From Marmoricola sp. (lineage in GTDB: Bacteria > Actinomycetota > Actinomycetes > Propionibacteriales > Nocardioidaceae): DNA of 8,648 nucleotides. A program made the position numbers and the translations under genes. The DNA lies in contig JASLCW010000464.1 in the NCBI GenBank assembly GCA_030151765.1, positions 1-8,648 of the forward strand, written 5' to 3'. Below the pieces are notes generated by a model, which saw only the letters and a program-made list of their open reading frames with translations, was not told the origin of the DNA and did no database searches. Positions within the stretch are counted from its first letter, which is position 1. Every line of letters starts with the position of its first letter. Positions 6,601 through 8,648 of this stretch are shown here, one piece after another.

Positions 6601-6665
6601 GCAGTGGTGTCGGCGGCCGGATGCTGCTCTCGACCGGCTTCGGCGGCTACCGGCTCGGAGGCTGA
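3651..6665 (+). CDS. exported N-acetylmuramoyl-L-alanine amidase (PGRP/Amidase_2) with C-terminal FG-GAP/VCBS repeats
   Basis: This 1004-residue protein should cleave the bond between MurNAc and L-Ala of peptidoglycan outside the cell. The ATG at 3651 follows AGGAG (3636-3640) by 10 nt. Domains in order: signal-peptide-like segment (hydrophobic about 14-34); Pro/Ala/Lys/Thr-rich linker (about 45-135), probably wall-spanning; beta-rich accessory domain (about 138-245, with WSSWQ at 183-187) of the kind often preceding actinobacterial amidases; PGRP domain from RAQWGAD (306-312) to about 490. The zinc ligands of the T7 lysozyme type are all present: H332 in FVHHT, H456 in NGHRD, C464 in TACPG; Y367 in IGYNF matches the catalytic Tyr, and T462 sits where T7 lysozyme has Lys, as in eukaryotic amidase PGRPs. 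Residues 559-966 hold about nine FG-GAP/VCBS units with calcium-type D-x-x-G-D-G motifs, likely a beta-propeller for wall or glycan binding. M. tuberculosis Rv3811, near glfT2, is also a PGRP-type secreted protein as I recall, so the neighbourhood may be conserved. Confidence 0.93.
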   Translation: MSFGKDRYVAVCQQLLVAGTVAMLGVTATGALTLDIVAPDAGTVPSRPVTKGPSAPVRMPASGQVQAPAVSAPPVRAEVAAKPVAPKVRQVALSAPAQAPAKAPARSATQAPGKTTAKTTDVAPRTTAPTANAGSIAGLPVVLTSPAESVQGFATVGAVWNHGVNLSEDAIAFEVRTERAGVWSSWQRLEYHTDHAPDGAEAASGTDRPGTEPTVVGHVERVQLRVASSRGVPAGLEFSLIDPGSTTLAEGNAAIDTSRIPASDATSKAAPIESTAGLPTDSVPSSSGDLSLSAMKVTPKPQIFSRAQWGADEKLREKGLPDYGTIKTGFVHHTVNANNYSKADVPAIIRSIYAYHVLSRGWRDIGYNFLVDRFGRIWEGRYGGVDKPVTGAHTSGFNDVAFAMSAIGNFDIAKPPQAVIDAYARLFAWKLSMYNISATATGLKLHGRTLHAINGHRDVGQTACPGKYLYARIPDIRAEAARIQASAQTYDPNQTPAAASAQPSGIRPGGVRSLLGRAHRADVALMTGDGHLAVLPLGGVLRFRGGIASTGSWAGAVPVGDITGDGRGDVLTPAGKGRGWLLHAGKKGGRIAAKATGRSILGKAVSLIAVGDWDGDRRADVLGITKKGALVLFRGRGAGSFTKAKVLAKRWPYVRTVAGGDLDRNGRPELLVQDKSGHRYRIPSLAPTRLGARVPVAIPHTYTAYYGGGDMTGDGLADVWARSRTGAAYVLPGNGRGGFGNPLGPFGGFDGLRLRGVIGMTGGSRPDVVAVNRKGALVVRANNEQTNVGQVIVARKIGRTPSQVLTVGDWNHDGKGDVIVRTDAGSRLYLMRGKGNGGFDTAVAMGGDWSKVSRLSAVGDITGDGYPDLVGRNATGTLVVYPGNGVSGFKAPQRLPAKVRTTNLVGGTSWVTGHFPSSIAGSSDGSFVPLGGSTGVSAIARASGASMSQYDWVIGAGDVNGDGHPDLVVRKRSSGALWLIPGTGSGVGGRMLLSTGFGGYRLGG
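5325..6548 (+). repeat. about nine FG-GAP/VCBS units within the amidase, 49-51 residue period
   Basis: Metal-loop motifs begin with an Asp at residues 561, 612, 661, 710, 809, 860 and 958. The intervals are 51, 49 and 49 residues, then two of about 49 (a degenerate unit near 760, GMTGGSRPD), 51, and two of about 49 (a degenerate unit near 909). Typical forms are GDITGDG, GDWDGD and GDVNGDG. Residues about 518-535 look like the second half of one more unit lacking the Asp loop. Such repeats form beta-propeller blades that bind calcium in integrin-like proteins. The exact blade count of this fold cannot be fixed from sequence alone. Confidence 0.85.
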
Positions 6666-6680
6666 GCCGCGCGCCGCCTC
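6658..6680. terminator. possible small hairpin over two convergent stop codons
   Basis: GAGGC (6658-6662) and GCCTC (6676-6680) pair around a 13-nt GC-rich loop that could add one further pair. The stem overlaps the coding ends of both the amidase (stop 6663-6665) and the minus-strand gene (stop 6679-6681), which are only 13 nt apart. There is no T-run on either side, so any termination activity would be weak. Confidence 0.25.
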
Positions 6681-7347
6681 AGTGCCCTGCCCGGACGACC
6701 TCGGTGGGACGTTCGGCCGCGTAGCGGCCGGTCCACTCGTCGTCGGTCGGCCGGGCGACGAGGACGATCGACCCTCCGGAGGCGAGCGCGCCGAGGAAGA
6801 GCCCGAGGTGCGCGGCCTCGGCGAGATTGGCATCGGTGAGGATCCGGCCCCGCGTCGCCGTACGGGCCCGGGCGATCAGGTCCGCCTGACCGGCGGGATC
6901 GGCCGGTACGCCGGTGAAGACGTCGGACTGTCCCGGCCAGAGCTTCCCGTAGTCGTCGACACCCTCGGGCAGCGCCTGGGGGAAGGGAGTGGCGAAAGGC
7001 GTCAGCGAGCAGGCCAGCGCCGGCGTAGGCACCTCCAGGTCGTCGGGCCCGCAGACCGTCAGGTCGGCGGAGCCGTCGTCCGCGATCTCCAGGCCGGCGA
7101 GCAGCGCCGCGCCCACGAAGACCGGGCCGAGCCAGTGGGTGGGGAGGTCGAGGCGGATCGCGTCGCCCTGGTCGAGCAGGTATTCGTCCAGGAAGAGGTT
7201 GGCGGTCTTCGCCACCCAATTGGCATAGGTCGTCACGGACAGTTCGGTGCGCGCCCCCGTCGGCTCGTCGTACGCCGTGATCAGGGGGCGGCCGGGCTCG
7301 TGGCTCAGCGCCTGGTCGAGCAGTCCTGCGAAGGTCTCTGATGTCAC
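6679..7347 (-). CDS. TIGR03089-like actinobacterial protein (AMP-binding-enzyme-like fragment fold)
   Basis: The protein is 222 residues, starting at GTG (7345-7347). It resembles the TIGR03089 family, small actinobacterial proteins related to part of the AMP-binding (acyl-CoA synthetase) superfamily. Seen here: an opening like such enzymes (FAGLLDQAL, PLITAYDE), then YANWVAKTANLFLDEYLLDQGD (about 41-62, split here only by description), as in the 'WAN..A..L...G...GD' region of adenylating enzymes, followed by a hydrophobic stretch with FVGAALLAGLE (76-86). The P-loop of the SSGTTGxPKG kind and the C-terminal catalytic lid of real adenylating enzymes are absent, so it is unlikely to adenylate by itself. 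No membrane helix or signal peptide. It is divergent from the guanylyltransferase; in M. tuberculosis I recall a homologue near the rmlD-wbbL-manB genes, so linkage to sugar-nucleotide genes may be general. Its biochemical role is unknown. Confidence 0.85.
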   Translation of the reverse strand: MTSETFAGLLDQALSHEPGRPLITAYDEPTGARTELSVTTYANWVAKTANLFLDEYLLDQGDAIRLDLPTHWLGPVFVGAALLAGLEIADDGSADLTVCGPDDLEVPTPALACSLTPFATPFPQALPEGVDDYGKLWPGQSDVFTGVPADPAGQADLIARARTATRGRILTDANLAEAAHLGLFLGALASGGSIVLVARPTDDEWTGRYAAERPTEVVRAGH

Positions 7348-7353
7348 CGGGCC

Positions 7354-7359
7354 AGCCTA
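7354..7359 (-). promoter_or_regulatory. possible -10 element for a leaderless transcript of the TIGR03089-like gene
   Basis: On the minus strand TAGGCT (complement of 7354-7359) fits the actinobacterial TANNNT -10 pattern and ends 6 nt before the GTG start at 7347. Transcription would begin at or very near the start codon. No purine-rich ribosome site is seen upstream of that GTG, which agrees with leaderless expression. No good -35 is seen. Confidence 0.35.
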
Positions 7360-7397
7360 GGGAGTCGGCTCCTGCGCCGATGCGTCACCATGTCGGC

Positions 7398-8483
7398 GTG
7401 ACCACTGCGCCGAATTCACCCCTCGACCAGCTCTGGGCCGTCGTACCGGCGGGAGGTGCGGGCACCAGGCTCTGGCCGCTGTCTCGTGCCGGCGCGCCGA
7501 AGTTCCTGCTCGACCTGACCGGCTCCGGCCGGACGCTGCTGCAGCAGACGGTGGACCGGCTGACGCCGCTGGTCGGCGACCGGGTCGTGGTGGTCACCGG
7601 GCAGCGTCACCGTGAGGCGGTGGCGGCGCAGCTTCCCTCGGAGGTGGCCGGGCGGGTGCTTGCCGAGCCCTCGCCACGCGACTCGATGGCGGCGATCGGG
7701 CTGGCTGCCGCGATGCTCGAGCGTGAGGACGGCGACGCGATCATCGGCTCCTTCGCCGCCGACCACGTCATCACGGGCGACGAGGCCTTCGCCGCCTGCG
7801 TCGCCGAGGCTGTCGAGGTCGCCGTCACCGGGCGCATCGTCACACTCGGGATCGACCCGACCTTCCCGTCGACCGCCTTCGGCTACATCGAGGAGGGCGC
7901 CCGGCTGGAGGGCCACGCGACCGCCCGCGCGGTCGCCTCCTTCGTGGAGAAGCCTCCGGCCGAGGTGGCGGTGGAATACCTGGCGACCGGCCGCTATCGC
8001 TGGAACGGCGGCATGTTCGTGACTCCGGCGAGTCTGCTGCTCGACGAGCTGGCGCGGGAGCTCCCCGAGCTCGCCCGCGGCCTGCGCGCCATCGCCGCCG
8101 ACCCGACGTCGCTCGAGGACACCTGGCCGGGCCTGACCAAGATCGCCATCGACCACGCGGTCGCCGAGCCGGCCTCGCGCCGCGGCCTCGTGGCGACGGT
8201 GCCGGGTTCCTTCGGCTGGGACGACATCGGCGACTTCGCCGCCCTCGGCGAGATGGTCGCCGGGGGTGCGGTGAAGGTGCTCGGTGACGAGGCCCTCGTG
8301 CTCGCGCACGACGCGACCGGCCTGATGGCTCCGGCCGACCGGCTGATCGCCGTCGCGGGCGTCTCGGACATCGTGGTCGTGGACACGGGTGATGCGGTCC
8401 TGGTCACCGACCGGGCCCATGCCCAGCAGGTCAAGGAGATCGTGGCGGCGCTGAAGGAGCGGGGGCGCGAGGATCTGGTGTGA
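7398..8483 (+). CDS. manC: mannose-1-phosphate guanylyltransferase (GDP-mannose pyrophosphorylase)
   Basis: This cytoplasmic enzyme joins mannose-1-phosphate and GTP to give GDP-mannose, the donor for mannosylated lipids, glycans and glycoproteins. With the GTG start at 7398 it is 361 residues, the usual size for the short form lacking the isomerase domain. Motifs: nucleotide-binding loop PAGGAGTRLWPLSR (17-30) followed by PKFL (34-37); metal-site ADH (121-123); sugar-phosphate signature FVEKP (182-186); WNGGMF (202-207); and WDDIGD (274-279). Homologues usually begin a few residues before the LWAVVPAGG stretch, which favours 7398. ATG 7380 (367 residues, GGGAG at 7360-7364 but 15 nt away) is the main alternative; ATG 7341 would overlap the divergent gene and is unlikely. 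No strong ribosome site fits any of these. The gene symbol is by family; actinobacterial homologues are also called manB. Confidence 0.93.
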   Translation: MTTAPNSPLDQLWAVVPAGGAGTRLWPLSRAGAPKFLLDLTGSGRTLLQQTVDRLTPLVGDRVVVVTGQRHREAVAAQLPSEVAGRVLAEPSPRDSMAAIGLAAAMLEREDGDAIIGSFAADHVITGDEAFAACVAEAVEVAVTGRIVTLGIDPTFPSTAFGYIEEGARLEGHATARAVASFVEKPPAEVAVEYLATGRYRWNGGMFVTPASLLLDELARELPELARGLRAIAADPTSLEDTWPGLTKIAIDHAVAEPASRRGLVATVPGSFGWDDIGDFAALGEMVAGGAVKVLGDEALVLAHDATGLMAPADRLIAVAGVSDIVVVDTGDAVLVTDRAHAQQVKEIVAALKERGREDLV

Positions 8484-8648
8484 GGTCGAATCTGCTGGTT
8501 TTGGTTGTTCTCCGGTCGCGTCAGGCTGCTTTCGGCTGGGCACCGTCGGCGGCTTGCGGACCACGGGTGGTCACCGACAAGAGCGCAGCGACGGGGCGAG
8601 CCCGGCATCGGGTTGCGGCTGTCTCCCGGCTCACGGTTGCTTCGCTCC
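8484..8648. other. non-coding tail with small inverted repeats; no gene recognised
   Basis: No convincing reading frame continues here on either strand. It starts with a T/G-rich run (8494-8508) and then holds two small dyads: GACCAC-GG-GTGGTC (8559-8572) and a six-pair stem with a GCAT loop at 8599-8614 (one G/T pair). The composition differs from the coding DNA to the left. It could be the start of an interspersed intergenic repeat or the 3' flank of a gene beyond the window. I see no clear terminator right after the guanylyltransferase. Confidence 0.4.

Noticed and set aside
6604..7341. 245-codon plus-strand frame
   Set aside because: It overlaps the amidase end and is antisense to the TIGR03089-like gene; its composition is Gly/Arg/Glu-rich with no domain.
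7341..7397. ATG 7341 as the guanylyltransferase start
   Set aside because: It lies inside the divergent gene's start region and would add 19 residues not typical of the family.

Overview
The window is high-GC DNA with strong GC-third-position codon use and many long antisense shadow frames. It comes from an actinobacterium. A GlfT2-type galactofuranosyltransferase, a short Wzm/Wzt exporter pair, a TIGR03089-type protein and a short ManC-type enzyme together suggest a Nocardioides-like member of Propionibacteriales or a mycolate-group relative. The genus is an inference; there is no rRNA or tRNA here to settle it.

Layout, left to right. (1) 1-2665, plus strand: a tight three-gene unit holding the 3' part of glfT2, then wzm (1-nt overlap, TGATG) and wzt (3-nt gap). 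It should polymerise a galactofuranose chain on a lipid carrier at the inner face of the membrane and export it. (2) 2682-2709: a strong hairpin between convergent genes, with its T-run on the minus-strand side. (3) 2731-3426, minus: a secreted protein of no recognised function with four exact ten-residue repeats after the signal peptide. (4) 3427-3650: a divergent intergenic region with a markedly AT-rich core, holding a perfect 9-7-9 dyad, two tandem TAATTAC-type dyads 23 bp apart, a further 6-bp dyad and a 16-bp tandem direct repeat. (5) 3651-6665, plus: a 1004-residue exported amidase (PGRP/Amidase_2 fold, zinc ligands intact) with a Pro/Ala-rich linker, a beta-rich accessory domain and a C-terminal run of about nine FG-GAP/VCBS units. 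(6) 6679-7347, minus: a TIGR03089-like protein resembling a piece of an AMP-binding enzyme. (7) 7398-8483, plus: mannose-1-phosphate guanylyltransferase. (8) 8484-8648: a non-coding tail with small hairpins.

Taken together this is a cell-envelope locus: polymerise and export a galactan, supply GDP-mannose for other glycans, and cut or remodel peptidoglycan outside the cell. The least explained parts are the dyad-packed region between the unknown secreted protein and the amidase, the secreted protein itself, and a pair of oppositely charged extensions on the two exporter subunits. I found no CRISPR array, insertion sequence, tRNA or rRNA.
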